A stretch of DNA of 64,000 nt, taken from NCBI GenBank assembly GCA_008477525.1, contig SPDT01000006.1:1453501-1517500 (forward strand), given 5' to 3'. Made by a program: the position numbers and the translations under genes. Shown piece after piece: positions 45,620 through 56,198 of this stretch. The stretch is from Hypomyces perniciosus (Eukaryota > Ascomycota > Sordariomycetes > Hypocreales > Hypocreaceae). The stretch's first letter is position 1. The number at the start of each line of letters is the position of its first letter. The notes below the pieces were generated by a model. The model saw nothing but the letters and a program-made list of their open reading frames with translations. It ran no database searches and was not told where the DNA came from.

Positions 45620-47575
45620 ATGAACCGCTGCTGCGATGTTTCCTCCATGATGGCCAACACAACTTACGGTGCTGACGGTGCCCTTGAACGGGTGCTCCGT
45701 TTCGGCCAGAGACAGCAGAAATGCGTCCCAGCAATCTTCATCCACGCCGGCGCCGGCTTTCACAGCCACCAAAATGAACATGTCCACCTCGAAGCTTGCG
45801 TTGCGTAAGGCTATACCTCGCCCTTCCCCCCGACTCCCCTTTACCTACTTGACTGACCACATGCTCGTCCCCAGGGCTTGCGAAATGGGCATGAGATTCT
45901 TGAGAGCTGGTGCTACTGCCACCGAGGCTATTGAAGCCGCTCTACGCATCCTCGAAGACAAGGAGATCACGAATGCCGGTTATGGCTCCAATCTGTCCAT
46001 CGACGGAACCGTTGAATGCGACGCGACAATTGTTGATCATCTTGGACGGAGTGGTGCCTGTGGAGCTGTCCCAAGTCAGCTAATTCTGGTCTCTCATGCG
46101 CTCAAATACCGGCATCGCTAACGGTGCCCATCACAGATATTCGAAATCCCATTTCTCTAGCAAAGCTCATCCTGGACACGAGTAACAAGCCCCTAAGCCT
46201 TCGCCGAGTCCCTCCCAATGCACTAGTCGGTGAAGGTGCACGATATTTCGCCGAGGAGCACGGCATGGCTACTTTCGCTAACGAGTATCTCGTATCTAAA
46301 AACTCCAGGGATCGTTTCTTACGATGGCAGGAGGATCTGAGGCGCGCCGAGGTCAAGTCTAGAGAACCTAGAGCCAGTCCAACTGCAAGCCAGACAAATA
46401 TCGGCTGTGCCCCTTGCCAGTACGACACAGGATTGCTGGCAGATCCCCACCAAGGCTTCCCCCGAGATCATACAGCTGCGATCATGACCGGAACGTGGAA
46501 TGAAGGCCAGCCCGATTCTCCCTACAACGCTACACCAAGCGCTGACTTGTCCAACGCACAAGAACCCCCCATGTTTCCCAGCACCTCTCATGCCACAAGT
46601 ACATTGTTACCGAGCGTTGTCCGGGCCCCTGTGCGTTCAGTACCTGGGCCATTGATGCCTGCCATCCCTACTGGGTCAACTGTGGACTTGAATCGTGGGT
46701 TCCCACTTGCTCGTTTAAAGTATCAGACCAGAAATGAAAACCCGTCCCTTCGAGGCGCTGGTATGAGCGCTGATGCAGCCCAGGACGATGAGAAACCAGA
46801 TCATAAACAACAAGAGCCACCTTGTGGCGACCACAATTACCCCGAGGGACATTCCAACAAAGCTGAGTTTGACCTGGGCCATACTAATGGTGACGAGGAT
46901 TATGTGACTGAAGGTGTCCGCGGTCTTAAGCGCCCGCTTAACATGTGGCATGGAAGTGAGGGATCCGAATCACAGACTGCAAAGCGCCAGTTCCAGCCTG
47001 ATGACAAGGAAGATTCAATCACTGACACTATTGGTGCTATTGCAATTGACGACAAGGGCCATATTGCAGCAGGATCTTCATCCGGTGGTATTGGAATGAA
47101 GCACCGGGGCCGTCTAGGTCCTGCAGCTCTAGTTGGTATCGGAACAGCTGTTGTGCCATATGCTGAGGACGACGAGGAGGGCGTCACGGTTGCTGCTGTA
47201 ACCAGTGGCACAGGAGAGCACATGGCTACCACGATGGCATCGCAAAGGTGTGCCGAGCGTCTCTATCGTGGCAACCGCCGTGGACCTGCCGGCACTGATG
47301 TTCAAGATGATGACGAGGATGCTATCATGGAATCCTTCATAGCCGACGACTTCATGGACCATCCTGGTGTGAAAAATTGCCATTCGGCCGGAGCTATTGG
47401 TGTCATGGCAGTCAAGAAAACTCACACTGGATACTATCTATACTTTGCACACAATACCGACTCGTTTGCCTTGGCATCGATGGGTGGTTTGGAGAAGGAA
47501 CCTCGCTGCGTCATGTCTCGACTCCCAGAGGGCGCTAAGATTGCCAAAGGTGGCCGCAAGATCCGGCTAGAATAA
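45620..47575 (+). CDS. Taspase-1-like Ntn hydrolase (asparaginase family)
   Basis: Three exons: 45620-45804, 45875-46074, 46137-47575 (introns 70 and 62 nt), 607 aa. It belongs to the type-2 asparaginase/threonine aspartase family. AIFIHAGAGFHSHQNE and ITNAGYGSNLSIDGTVECDA form the alpha subunit. The self-cleavage site with the nucleophilic Thr is in DTIGAIAIDDKGHIAAGSSSGG, followed by HRGRLGPAALVGIGTAV. Compared with family members, an insert of roughly 180 residues with no obvious fold separates the two subunits. A second long loop, including the VQDDDEDAIMESF block, lies in the C-terminal part. The protease target is unknown in fungi. The start at 45620 is the first ATG; the leader before AIFIHAGAG is variable. 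Confidence 0.88.
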
Positions 47576-48140
47576 CAGACTACTGGAAATGGGGGTCTGG
47601 CTTTGGGCGACGGCTCGTTAGATCTGCTTCTATAATAATGAGGAGGACCCTCCCATTTGCCACTTTGACCCCTGATACGCTGGATGACGGGAAAATTGGG
47701 CGTCGACCTGGTCTGCACGTTGCATGTTATGGAGTATTAGTTCTGTCTTTCTTTTCTTCCTTGTATGATAATCATTTAGTGATATCCCCTTCTACTCCTT
47801 TATGCATCTTTTCTCTGAGTCTCTTCTCTGCCCGAACTACTCGCCGCCGCGCGTGAGACTCATGCTCCCTATGCGGCCCTTGGTATCATGGCAATCTACA
47901 TGCTTTGCTAACAAATCCCAAACCATCATCATTGCAATCCAAAAGCCTCGACAACTATGGAAGAATTCACATGTTGGACTCACCAAGGTCTCTGCCAGAC
48001 CAAATGCAACCCGGGCAACTCAGTGAAACAGACCATCTCATGCAGTTTCCATGTGTTTGTGAAACCAAGAAGCGTGATATAGCTTCGTGTGTATGTGTGT
48101 CATTAGGTCGTCATGCAAAAATAACAAGCCGTCCTAAATC
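47576..48140. other. Intergenic, convergent 3' ends
   Basis: About 565 bp between the converging taspase-like and TFB4 genes. No gene or RNA seen. Confidence 0.5.
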
Positions 48141-49223
48141 TCAAGGACGGGGCGTTCCCATGGCGCTTCCTGTCTCTTCCCGCACGCTACCGTTGACAAC
48201 CCTCTTCTTCTTTTTCTTCTTCCGGGGCACGACGGCGGGTTTCGCGCCGTAGTTGCCAAGGGCGAGCTTGGTGCCGCAGGTGAGGCACTCGGAATTCTCC
48301 GGAAGCTCGCAGAAGATGCTGAGGCAGATGGAGCAGACGAAGCCTGTGTCGACGACTTTGCCATGGCAGAAGCAGGCGGTGCGGAAGTCCACGGTGTCGT
48401 GGGTGGGGGCGACGAGGGATTCACGGGCTTCTGTATCGGGGATGAGGCCGAACATAAGATATGTGAGTAGGCCTTGCGGGTTGGAGGCCTTGAGGAAGAT
48501 GCCGTTGGTGTTGAAGCAGGCTTGCTGGAGGAAGGTTGGGTCGCCGGTGAGGGCGAGGGTGTCTATGGCGACTTGAGCGTGGGCGGCGGCGAAAACGGCG
48601 TTCATGATGGGTATGTATTGGGAGGGTTCAGAGTCGGAGACGGATATGACCAGGATACGGCCTTTCAGAGGGGGCAGAGCGGTGCTGTTCATGGGAGAAG
48701 CATTGGAGAGAGTGGTGTCTGTTGAGCTGAGAGCTTGCGTAGCCTTGTTGATGTGGCAGAGGGCGAGTGTTAGAGCGCCGGAAAGTTGTGTGGTTGTCTG
48801 GGCAAGATCATTGTGCGTCGTCTCGGCCATGATTTTTCGGATCGAAGAAAGGACGGCGGATTCAATCTGCGCGAATTGGGGGTACTTGTTGGCAGAGGCC
48901 GGAGTAGGGGGGGCTTCTACCGGCGCATCTTGCATCTGAACATCGCCGGAGGTGTCCTTCGTGGCGGAAGGAGTCTGAGGAGAAGGATAGAGCCAGACGG
49001 CGCGGTTCACGTGAGCGCCGATGATGGCAACCTGATTTGTGTTACTGAAGGCCAGGTGGGCGTTTACAAAGACCAGGATGCTGGCAATGGCCTTGGACAA
49101 GGGAAGCGATGAGTCGAGGGCCGCCCAGGCGCGTGGGTTGGTGTCGATGATGATGGAGAGAAGGGAGGGAGTGTCGTCGGCGGTGGTGACCTCGTAGTGC
49201 TCCGAGACGTCGACAGCATCCAT
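48141..49223 (-). CDS. tfb4: TFIIH subunit Tfb4 (p34)
   Basis: Single exon, 360 aa. The N-terminal von Willebrand A-like fold begins LLSIIIDTNPRAWAAL and includes ILVFVNAHLAFSNTNQVAII. A linker insertion with Pro/Thr-rich residues lies near 80-105. The C-terminal C4-type zinc module reads CFCHGKVVDTGFVCSIC...CELPENSECLTCG, as in p34/Tfb4, which pairs with p44/Ssl1 in the TFIIH core used in transcription initiation and nucleotide excision repair. The tail carries a lysine run (RKKKKKKR), a likely nuclear signal. Confidence 0.95.
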   Translation of the reverse strand: MDAVDVSEHYEVTTADDTPSLLSIIIDTNPRAWAALDSSLPLSKAIASILVFVNAHLAFSNTNQVAIIGAHVNRAVWLYPSPQTPSATKDTSGDVQMQDAPVEAPPTPASANKYPQFAQIESAVLSSIRKIMAETTHNDLAQTTTQLSGALTLALCHINKATQALSSTDTTLSNASPMNSTALPPLKGRILVISVSDSEPSQYIPIMNAVFAAAHAQVAIDTLALTGDPTFLQQACFNTNGIFLKASNPQGLLTYLMFGLIPDTEARESLVAPTHDTVDFRTACFCHGKVVDTGFVCSICLSIFCELPENSECLTCGTKLALGNYGAKPAVVPRKKKKKKRVVNGSVREETGSAMGTPRP

Positions 49224-50106
49224 GGTGGTGATGGATGAGGGTGACGAAGCTGGCGGAGACAGCTACGAGGTCGGTGCCAGGGAGATAAAGGTCGAGCGGT
49301 TTCTTTGAAGATCTTTGAAGATGAATGGCTGCTAGGAGAGAAGAGGGACGAGAGAGGATCTCAAGCCTTGGCGCCGATAAAGACTGATTGTCCAGGCTAA
49401 GATGCCAAAAAGGCCGACCAAGTGCAAACCGACGATACGTCTGTGAAAGTAACCGACTTCAGTCGAGCTATCTCGATACGAAGACGCCTGGGATCGGATG
49501 CCCGTGGAACAGAACGAAAATTGTTGAAGTTGGTGAACCAATCACTAACAGCAGCTTCTGGAACAAAGTGAGATCTCCGTCATCGTGGGAGGTCGTGGCG
49601 CGGGTATCCACCACAACGCCAGAGCACGTGACCGTGCATGGTGACCTCGGGGGCTCGATTCGTTGAGCTGAGATACCTACTAGGTAGTGAGACGAATGGC
49701 TTAACGAATCTCGTATCTATGCAAGCAGCCTCCATCTCTGAAATGTGGCTGAATCAAAACATGAGGTCGCATCCTCAACGATGACTGGCTGCATTCATCC
49801 CGATGATAACGCCAACCAACGAACGCGGTGACGCAGTGGGGGGTGGGGTCAAGCGTCAACTTTCAAGGTGGGATGGCGGCATCTGATCTGCACTCCGGAC
49901 GAAGTAGAGCTCCTTGAACAAGCTTGTGGAAGCACTGACTTGTCTGGTGTTTGGTTGACCTGACGATTCCGGAATCAGCAGGACTTCGTCGACTTCCCTG
50001 CTACAGCATCCAACCTACCAAGTACAAGTACAACTACGATTTCCTCAGCAATCGTCACCATCAATGCAACCTTTTCTACTCTTCGCATCCTGATAGATAA
50101 CCCACC
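49224..50106. other. Intergenic, divergent promoters
   Basis: About 880 bp shared by TFB4 (minus) and the UNC-45-like gene (plus). Contains a short palindromic ACCTACTAGGTAG near 49675-49688. No gene seen. Confidence 0.5.
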
Positions 50107-52265
50107 ATGGCGGCCATCGCCGAAACGCTTCAGAGCTCCGGCCCTGCCGCCTCTCTCGAGGACCAGACGCTTCTCATCTTCGCCCGGCTGATGGAGGGTG
50201 GCCAAGAAGATGAGGAGACATGCAGGGATCTGGACCAACTCACAAAGCTGCTTAATGATGATGCTAATGCCCAGCAAAGCAACAAGAACCACAAGTCAGT
50301 CTGCAAGGTCATTGATGGAGATTGCGTCGACACGGTCCTGTGCTATCTCGACATGCGCCAGCCCGATGTTGTTCGTGGTCATGCCACGCTCACTACCTCT
50401 GCCTACCTCAAAGCCGCGAGCGAAGAGGGCTCGAAGAAGCTGTCTGCCTTTTTCTTCGAACGTGTAAGGAGAGGCACCTATGACGACTACATCGTGGCCT
50501 TTTGTGTTGCCGCCGCCATCTTTCCCATTGTGCCTGATCTCACTGCCGAGCTCTTTCTCAACGAAGGCTTCCTAGCATCTCTCGGCCCTCTGATGAGGAG
50601 AAAATGGAAGAGTCGCAAGGTTGAAACAGCTTGTTTGGAAATGCTCAACGCTGCTTGCATGAACGCCGCATGTCGGGAGGCTATTCAGAAATATTGTGTT
50701 GAGTGGCTCGAGGAGGTGGTCGATCAGGATCCTACCGCTGAAGTGGAAAGCATGAATGCCGCCGAACCGGATCTACAAAGCTCAATTTCGATGAGAAGGC
50801 ATTCCGAGCAGGTCCAGCACCTCGCTGCTGTCATTCTGGCAAAACTGAGGGTAAGAGTCGAAATACACGAGGTGTATAAAAGTTAATGGCTGACTGACTT
50901 AGACTCAAGGCAGTGCCCTCGAAATCCTCAGCGAGCGACCCGAACCAATCCAGGGTTGATGCCGCAGTTACAAGCATCGAGGACCTATCAGGCCTCTTCA
51001 CCAAGATGATACTACGGGACGAAGATCACGGACGACAGCATTCGGTTGAGGGTCTTGCGTACGCATCGCTTCAGCCAAAGATTAAAGAGAGCATTGTCAA
51101 GAATAGCGACTTGCTCAAGAAGCTTGTCAAAACACTCAACGACGCACCGCCCCGCTCTCCTACAACATATGGAGCCCTGAGCATTTTTCTCAATTTGACG
51201 AGATATAGACCTGCTCTGTCAGAGGAAGAGAAGAAGATGACCCAGCTCAAGGCGTACGCTGATGCGGCAGGCAAATTAGCTGCGCCGGATCCCCTGGACG
51301 ACGATGAGAACGTTGCGAAGCGATGCAAAGCCGTCTTCGATGTTGGTCTTACCCCAGTCTTGGTCACACACAGCAAGAATGGATCTTCCACATCACTATC
51401 CATTATCATATCCATCATTCATTCCTTTGCGATGAATAGGTCTCTCCGTGGCCCGTTGGCCCAACAGGGCGCCGTTAAGCTACTACTTGTATCGTGGACA
51501 ACACTACCGGAGTCCGAAGACACCACTCGCCGTATGGCTGCCCAGGCTCTGGCCCGCATATTGATCAGCACAAATCCCGCCCTCATCTTCGGCGGAAACA
51601 GATCCAACCCTGCCAATGCAGTTATAAGACCATTGGTCTCGATCCTCCCACCGGACCCAGCAGCTGAGCGACGGGACTTACTCCCGACGTTTGAGGCACT
51701 CATGGCCCTGACCAACTTGGCGTCCATGGAGGACCAAGATATTCCACGCGCCATCATTGCCATTGCCTGGTCGCAGATAGAAGAGCAAATGCTGTCATCA
51801 AACAACCTCGTCTCCAAGGCAGCTGTCGAACTAGTCTGTAACCTCATGCAAGCACCTGAGGGCGTCGCGCTCTACGCAGATGGTAACTCCCAGGCAAAGA
51901 ATCGTGTACATATCCTCCTCGCACTTGCAGATGCAGAGGATGAAGGCACGCGCAGCGCGGCGGGTGGCGCTCTCGCCTCCCTAACGGGCTATGAGACTGT
52001 CGTGAGCTTAGTACTAGAGCGGGAACGAGGGATAAAGGTCATTCTGGGCATGTGTGTTGATGGGAACGAGGGGTTGCGGCATAGAGGCGTCGTTACGGTG
52101 TATAACATGGTTGCTGGGGATGATGAGGTGTGCCGGCTGGCAAGGCAGAAAGTCAAAGATGAGGATGGCGTGGAGGTCTTGAAGCAGTCCCTGAAACTGA
52201 GCAGGAGACCGGAGGTTCTGCAGCTTACGGTGCAAACACTGAAAGCCCTGTTGGAGCAAAAGTAG
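50107..52265 (+). CDS. UNC-45/Cro1/She4-type myosin chaperone
   Basis: Two exons, 50107-50850 and 50910-52265 (59-nt intron, phase 0), 699 aa. The protein is a run of armadillo-like helices. The UNC-45 central domain spans ~60-230 (CVDTVLCYLDMRQPDVVRGHA, LTTSAYLKAASEEGSKKLSAFF, RGTYDDYIVAFCVAAAIFPIV). The C-terminal UCS domain holds SFAMNRSLRGPLAQQGAVKLLL, RMAAQALARILISTNPALIFGG and a conserved EALMALTNLAS. There are no N-terminal TPR repeats, as in other fungal members. It folds class II/V myosins and supports actin polarity and cytokinesis. The acceptor at 50908-50909 (CAAG) was chosen because it alone keeps frame. Confidence 0.93.
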
Positions 52266-52383
52266 CGGAGGAGTATTCATCCCATGCATATCTCATTACA
52301 TGATCATAAAGATTCTCCATGTCCAATGGGTATATTCTACATGGATAAAAATAGCAACACTTTTTTGAGTCCCAATGTGCCTT

Positions 52384-54138
52384 CTAGGCGTCACATCTGT
52401 TGAGTATAGCAACGCCTTCAACATGACCGGTCTGGGGGAAGAAATCAAACCCTCTTAAGCTTTCAATTTCGTACCTCTTGCCCTCACCCTCGCCTCTGAC
52501 CAGAACACCAACGTCTCGAGCCTGGGTGTGCACGTTGCAGCTCACGTACACAACCCTCTTGGGACCAAACCGCCTCAGCTGTGCCAAAAAGTCGGCGTCA
52601 CAGCCCTTGCGTGGGGGGTCCAGAATCACGGTTGTCTCGTCAGGGTTGTAGGCGACGTTCTTGAAAAGTTCCCCAGCGTCAGCGGCGATGAACTTACACC
52701 GGTCCTCGCCGAGACCATTAAGCGAGGCGTTTTGTCGTGCTGAGTTGATAGAGTCGGCGGCAATATCAATGCCTGTGGAATGCTGGAAGATGGATGCCAG
52801 GGTGATGGTGAAGAGGCCAGAGCCAGAGTAGGCGTCGATGAGATACTTGATGGTATCGGGGGATGAAGGAGGCAGGACGTGCTCCCTGACGTAATTCGTA
52901 AAGATGGGGAGTATGGAGTTATTGTTTTGGAAGAAGGAACCGGCGGGGTTGGTGAAATGGTGAGATTCGATGTATTCGTGTGTTGTTGCTTTCGAGTCCG
53001 TCTCACAGGTTTTGATGTCGACGCCGTCGTTGCTCTCAGACCTGACCGTGTAGGGAGCCAGCTGGTCCACAGATGGGGCATCATTGGCATCTTTTGGATA
53101 CCGTTTGGTGTTCTCCCGCAGCAGAATCGTGGCGCCTCGCTCGTAGTTGCCAAACTCGCGTTGCATCCTCTCTCTTTCGCGCTTCATGCCTAGCCTTACG
53201 ACCTCGGTGCCAATGGGGCAATCTTCGATATCCATGACTTTGCGCTGCCCCTTGCGCATGAAGCCGATATCAGGACAGTTCTCAAACTGAACCTTTGGGC
53301 TCTTGTTCCTCCTAGCGGGACGGAAGCCGGGAGGACCATCAAAGTGCGGCGTCAGCTTCGTACGATAGCCATACTGCAAAGGACTGCCGATCGTGTCTTG
53401 GATGGCAGGAACGAGCTCCGCGGGGAGGTTGGCAAAATTTTCGAAAGCCTTTTCGAGGATTCTCTTCTTAAGCCTGAGCTGCTCGGCATAGTCGAGCATC
53501 TGGAATTGGCAGCCGCCGCAGGAGGCAAAGTACTTGCATTGAATACGTGAGTCGTCACGCAAGGGAGACGGCTTCGAAATGGAGATGAAGTCGGCGACAG
53601 TCTGGTTCTCGTGCCGCAGATGGCGGTAGACCTTGACCTTGGCGATATCGCCAGGCACAGTGAAGGGCACGACATAGACCTGGTCAGAGCCTGGCTTCAT
53701 CGCCAAACCATCGCCAGTGGATGAGAGTTCGAGCACCTCGACCTCGGTTTCCGTGCCCTCGGCCGGCAGGGTCTGTTGTTCTGCGTTGTTTTCGCCATCG
53801 GTCGATGTATTTGACTGAGACTTTCTCGATTCCAGCAGCGCTTGAATGTCGAACCGCAAGACCTCTTCTGAAGACCCCTCCGTAATGTTCCGCTCTCTTT
53901 TCGTCTTCTTCTGCTTCCACTGCCGGTTGTTGCCTCCAGGATTGGGCCTCTTTGACCTGTTGCCACCGTTGGCATTGCCATTGGCCTCGCGACTCATGGC
54001 TGCGGGTGTGGAGGAGGTCTGAGTCGTCGCCATGGCTGCAGATGGTCCAAGTTGATGGAGGGGTCGTGGTTTCAGCCTGGTCAGCCAGAGAGTCGAAACA
54101 GATGTTGTGGTTAACGGCAGTCGCCCCAAAAATCTCAT
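52384..54138 (-). CDS. trm2: tRNA (uracil-54-C5)-methyltransferase
   Basis: Single exon, 584 aa; in-frame second Met at residue ~36 (MATTQTSS). The first ~35 residues are Arg/Leu/Thr-rich and could target mitochondria, so two isoforms are possible. A basic Asn/Gly-rich region precedes a TRAM fold (~130-190). CKYFASCGGCQFQML carries the Cys set of the RumA/Trm2 group. The methyltransferase core has the SAM motif IDAYSGSGLFTI, then GIDIAADSINSARQN, DPPRKGCD and the catalytic Cys in VVYVSCN, followed by the base-acting Glu near the C-terminal GHVEGVAIL. It makes m5U54 in the T-loop of tRNAs. Confidence 0.95.
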   Translation of the reverse strand: MRFLGRLPLTTTSVSTLWLTRLKPRPLHQLGPSAAMATTQTSSTPAAMSREANGNANGGNRSKRPNPGGNNRQWKQKKTKRERNITEGSSEEVLRFDIQALLESRKSQSNTSTDGENNAEQQTLPAEGTETEVEVLELSSTGDGLAMKPGSDQVYVVPFTVPGDIAKVKVYRHLRHENQTVADFISISKPSPLRDDSRIQCKYFASCGGCQFQMLDYAEQLRLKKRILEKAFENFANLPAELVPAIQDTIGSPLQYGYRTKLTPHFDGPPGFRPARRNKSPKVQFENCPDIGFMRKGQRKVMDIEDCPIGTEVVRLGMKRERERMQREFGNYERGATILLRENTKRYPKDANDAPSVDQLAPYTVRSESNDGVDIKTCETDSKATTHEYIESHHFTNPAGSFFQNNNSILPIFTNYVREHVLPPSSPDTIKYLIDAYSGSGLFTITLASIFQHSTGIDIAADSINSARQNASLNGLGEDRCKFIAADAGELFKNVAYNPDETTVILDPPRKGCDADFLAQLRRFGPKRVVYVSCNVHTQARDVGVLVRGEGEGKRYEIESLRGFDFFPQTGHVEGVAILNRCDA

Positions 54139-54971
54139 CGGCGATCCAAGTTCTCGCGCCGATGTAACGGAAGAGAGAATCGCCTCAACTGCTAAACAAG
54201 AGCATCAATGATCTCTCAGCTCCAATGTGTGAGAGCAAGAGCAAGTGACGTTCAAGCTAAAAGAAAAGAAAAAAAGTTGGATTGGATTGGATGGGCTAAT
54301 CAGCAGCCCATGATTGGCTGCGGACAGGATAAGGCCTGCAGTAATGCCTGCGGCCGCGATTGGCGCAGATCCAAGATAGCGGTCACAAGGGGCATTATTC
54401 CGGGGACTCCTAGGGCCTGCACGGCCTGCAGGGCTCTCCCTAGAGTACGGAGTACATAACTACGGAGTAGAGGGTGTGCTATCACTTAGCATCAGGCGCC
54501 ATCACAAGGACCGCACATCGGACCCTCTAGGGATGTTGGGATAGAGTCGTCCAGGCCGACTGATTGGAGCGCCGATTCGGAGCGGTTGGCGGTCCCATGA
54601 TCCATCCGTCTGTTCCCTCAAAGGGGCAGTTCGCATTGTGTCGGCCTTTGTGGCATTGATTCTTGCTCCAATAGCTGGTAAAAGCCTATTAATAATACCA
54701 TGTCTAAGCCAGTCACACACATACCAGTAGACTCAGTGTCGTGTGTGCCTCCTTCACCCAGGCCCGAACCGACTTCGGTAGACCTTTCGTTTCTTTCTTT
54801 TCTTTTCTTCTCTTCCCATTTCCACTCCTAATATTCCTCACCTATTCTTTATTTCTGGGTTCAAGAACGGGTTTTAAGCTCTATAATAAGGTGGTTTTTA
54901 GTTCAGTTATTGACTGTATTTATACGATACCAATCATATCGTTTAAAGATGAGTGAGTAGCCCAAGAATGA
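54139..54971. other. Intergenic region between TRM2 and the GGT gene
   Basis: Contains two TACGGAGTA motifs at 54446-54454 and 54461-54469. The GGT start codon was not found in this stretch with confidence. No gene seen. Confidence 0.45.
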
Positions 54972-55360
54972 GACTCCATCTTCAACGGCACTGCTCGTAT
55001 TGCTGACATACGTCTTGAACCCTTACGTCTTGGTCCTTGGCTTCCAAGGCCGCTGCTCCTCGCAACTCTACTCGTATTTTATGATATCGCTGTCCAGGCC
55101 GCCAGCATCCCTGAAATCGTCTTCCAAAAGCAGACGTCTGGCCACCTTGGGGGTGTCGCTTCTGAAACCAAAGAATGCAGTGCCATAGGCCGAGACTTAT
55201 TGGCACGAGGTGTATGTCCAACCTCTTTATCTCCAGTCATCATCGCATCTTAATACTCACATCACCATTCTAGGGCAATGCCGCCGATGCACTCGTCGGC
55301 ACTACGTTCTGTGTCGGTGTTATCGGCATGTACCACTCTGGAATCGGGGGTGGTGGCTTT
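54972..55360 (+). pseudogene. Gamma-glutamyltranspeptidase, 5' fragment
   Basis: Two coding blocks, 54972-55211 and 55274-55360, joined by a 62-nt intron (GTATGT donor). The translation gives a hydrophobic LLLATLLVF segment, then GGVASETKECSAIGRDLLARG / GNAADALVGTTFCVGVIGMYHSGIGGGG, which is the family N-terminus through the substrate-binding Gly-rich turn. An in-frame stop precedes 54972 and no ATG is seen in frame, so the true start is an unseen exon or lost. Reading breaks at 55360, where a foreign sequence begins; the next codons of the gene resume at 56199. Confidence 0.8.
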
Positions 55361-55723
55361 TGTTGTTGTTGTTATTATTAACGTCCTATTGGTGCTAAAT
55401 ACACAGGCCTATCTAGGCATCTGGACGGTAGGAGCCAGCCAAGGTCTTTATCGCATCCATGGATACAATATTGGGTCACCTCCACGTGGTCCTGTCAGTT
55501 CAAGACCGGCCTAACTGGCCAGCAAGCTGCCAGAGAATAGCCGGAGGTGTTGACCTTATAGCCGTTCGCTACGTTTCGCCGGACAAAGGAAAGGATTCGA
55601 GGCCTAGGGCCTCAGGATTCAGGCACCAGGATGAAAAACCCTCCTTGCAGAGGGGAAAAACCTGAGTGTTGGCTGCTGAGCCCTCTATGAGGTCTAGCAA
55701 GTGGTTCAGGGCAGGCCGAGGCT

Positions 55724-55990
55724 TGCGAGACGGTGTGTTGGCTGTGCCTCTTGCGAGGCGATAGTAGTGCCTTTTGCGAGGCGATGTATTGGCGGTGCCT
55801 CTGGCGAGGCGATGTGTCTCTTGCGAGACGATGTGTCGGCTGTGCCTCTTGCGAGACAACAGTAGTGCCTCTGTGAGGCAGAGTGTCGGGACCTCTTGCG
55901 AGGCGACGCGTTTTCGGGGCCTCTCGCGAGGCAATATGTCTCTTACGAGACGATGTGTCGGCTGTTGCTTCCTAGGAGGCAACGTGTTGG
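55724..55990. repeat. Tandem array of palindromic CCTCTTGCGAGG-type units
   Basis: About ten imperfect copies of a unit centred on a self-complementary core (CCTC-TTGC-GAGG or GTCTC-TTGC-GAGAC), each followed by a spacer such as CGATGTGTCGGCTGTG or AACAGTAGTG. Clear cores occur near 55747, 55769, 55797, 55817, 55844, 55867, 55891, 55920 and 55939. Several show paired changes on both arms (CCTC/GAGG versus GTCTC/GAGAC), so pairing seems kept. Confidence 0.8.
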
Positions 55991-56108
55991 CAGCAGAGCT
56001 GCGTAGATTTCGTAGCCAGCTCTCGAGGAAGGTGAAGCTCTCCGAATTCCTTCCTCTTTATGCGTTGTTAGGGCCCGGCAAGCCCAAGCGGAGAGACAGG
56101 CCGGTAGG

Positions 56109-56174
56109 CCTGCAAAAATTACCCCGCACGTTAACAAGCTATAACAGCTGCTAGCGTGGGAGAATTTTTACAGG
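56109..56174. repeat. 66-bp imperfect inverted repeat
   Basis: Arms at 56109-56130 and 56155-56174 (CCTGCAAAAATTACCCCGCACG against the complement of CGTGGGAGAATTTTTACAGG) enclose 24 nt. It sits at the right side of the GGT insertion and could be a fold-back end. Confidence 0.75.
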
Positions 56175-56198
56175 GGAGAGTTGGGGGTTGGTGGCTTT

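Larger units (their letters stand above)
55361..56198. mobile_element. Insertion in the GGT gene, flanked by 10-bp duplication
   Basis: TGGTGGCTTT occurs at 55351-55360 and again at 56189-56198, exactly where the GGT reading (GIGGGGF / VGGFAMVRD) is interrupted. This looks like a target-site duplication around about 828 bp of new DNA. No transposase is encoded. The left end is TGT/TTA-rich; the right part holds a palindromic repeat array (55724-55990) and a long imperfect inverted repeat (56109-56174). The element class is unknown: no matching terminal inverted repeats were found and it lacks clear TG...CA LTR ends. Confidence 0.65.

Noticed and set aside
55724..55990. CRISPR array
   Set aside because: The units are imperfect, the spacers are themselves repeated, and the genome is fungal.
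55774..56154. 126-codon plus frame across the repeat array
   Set aside because: It consists of translated tandem palindromes with a Cys/Arg-rich pattern and has no gene features.
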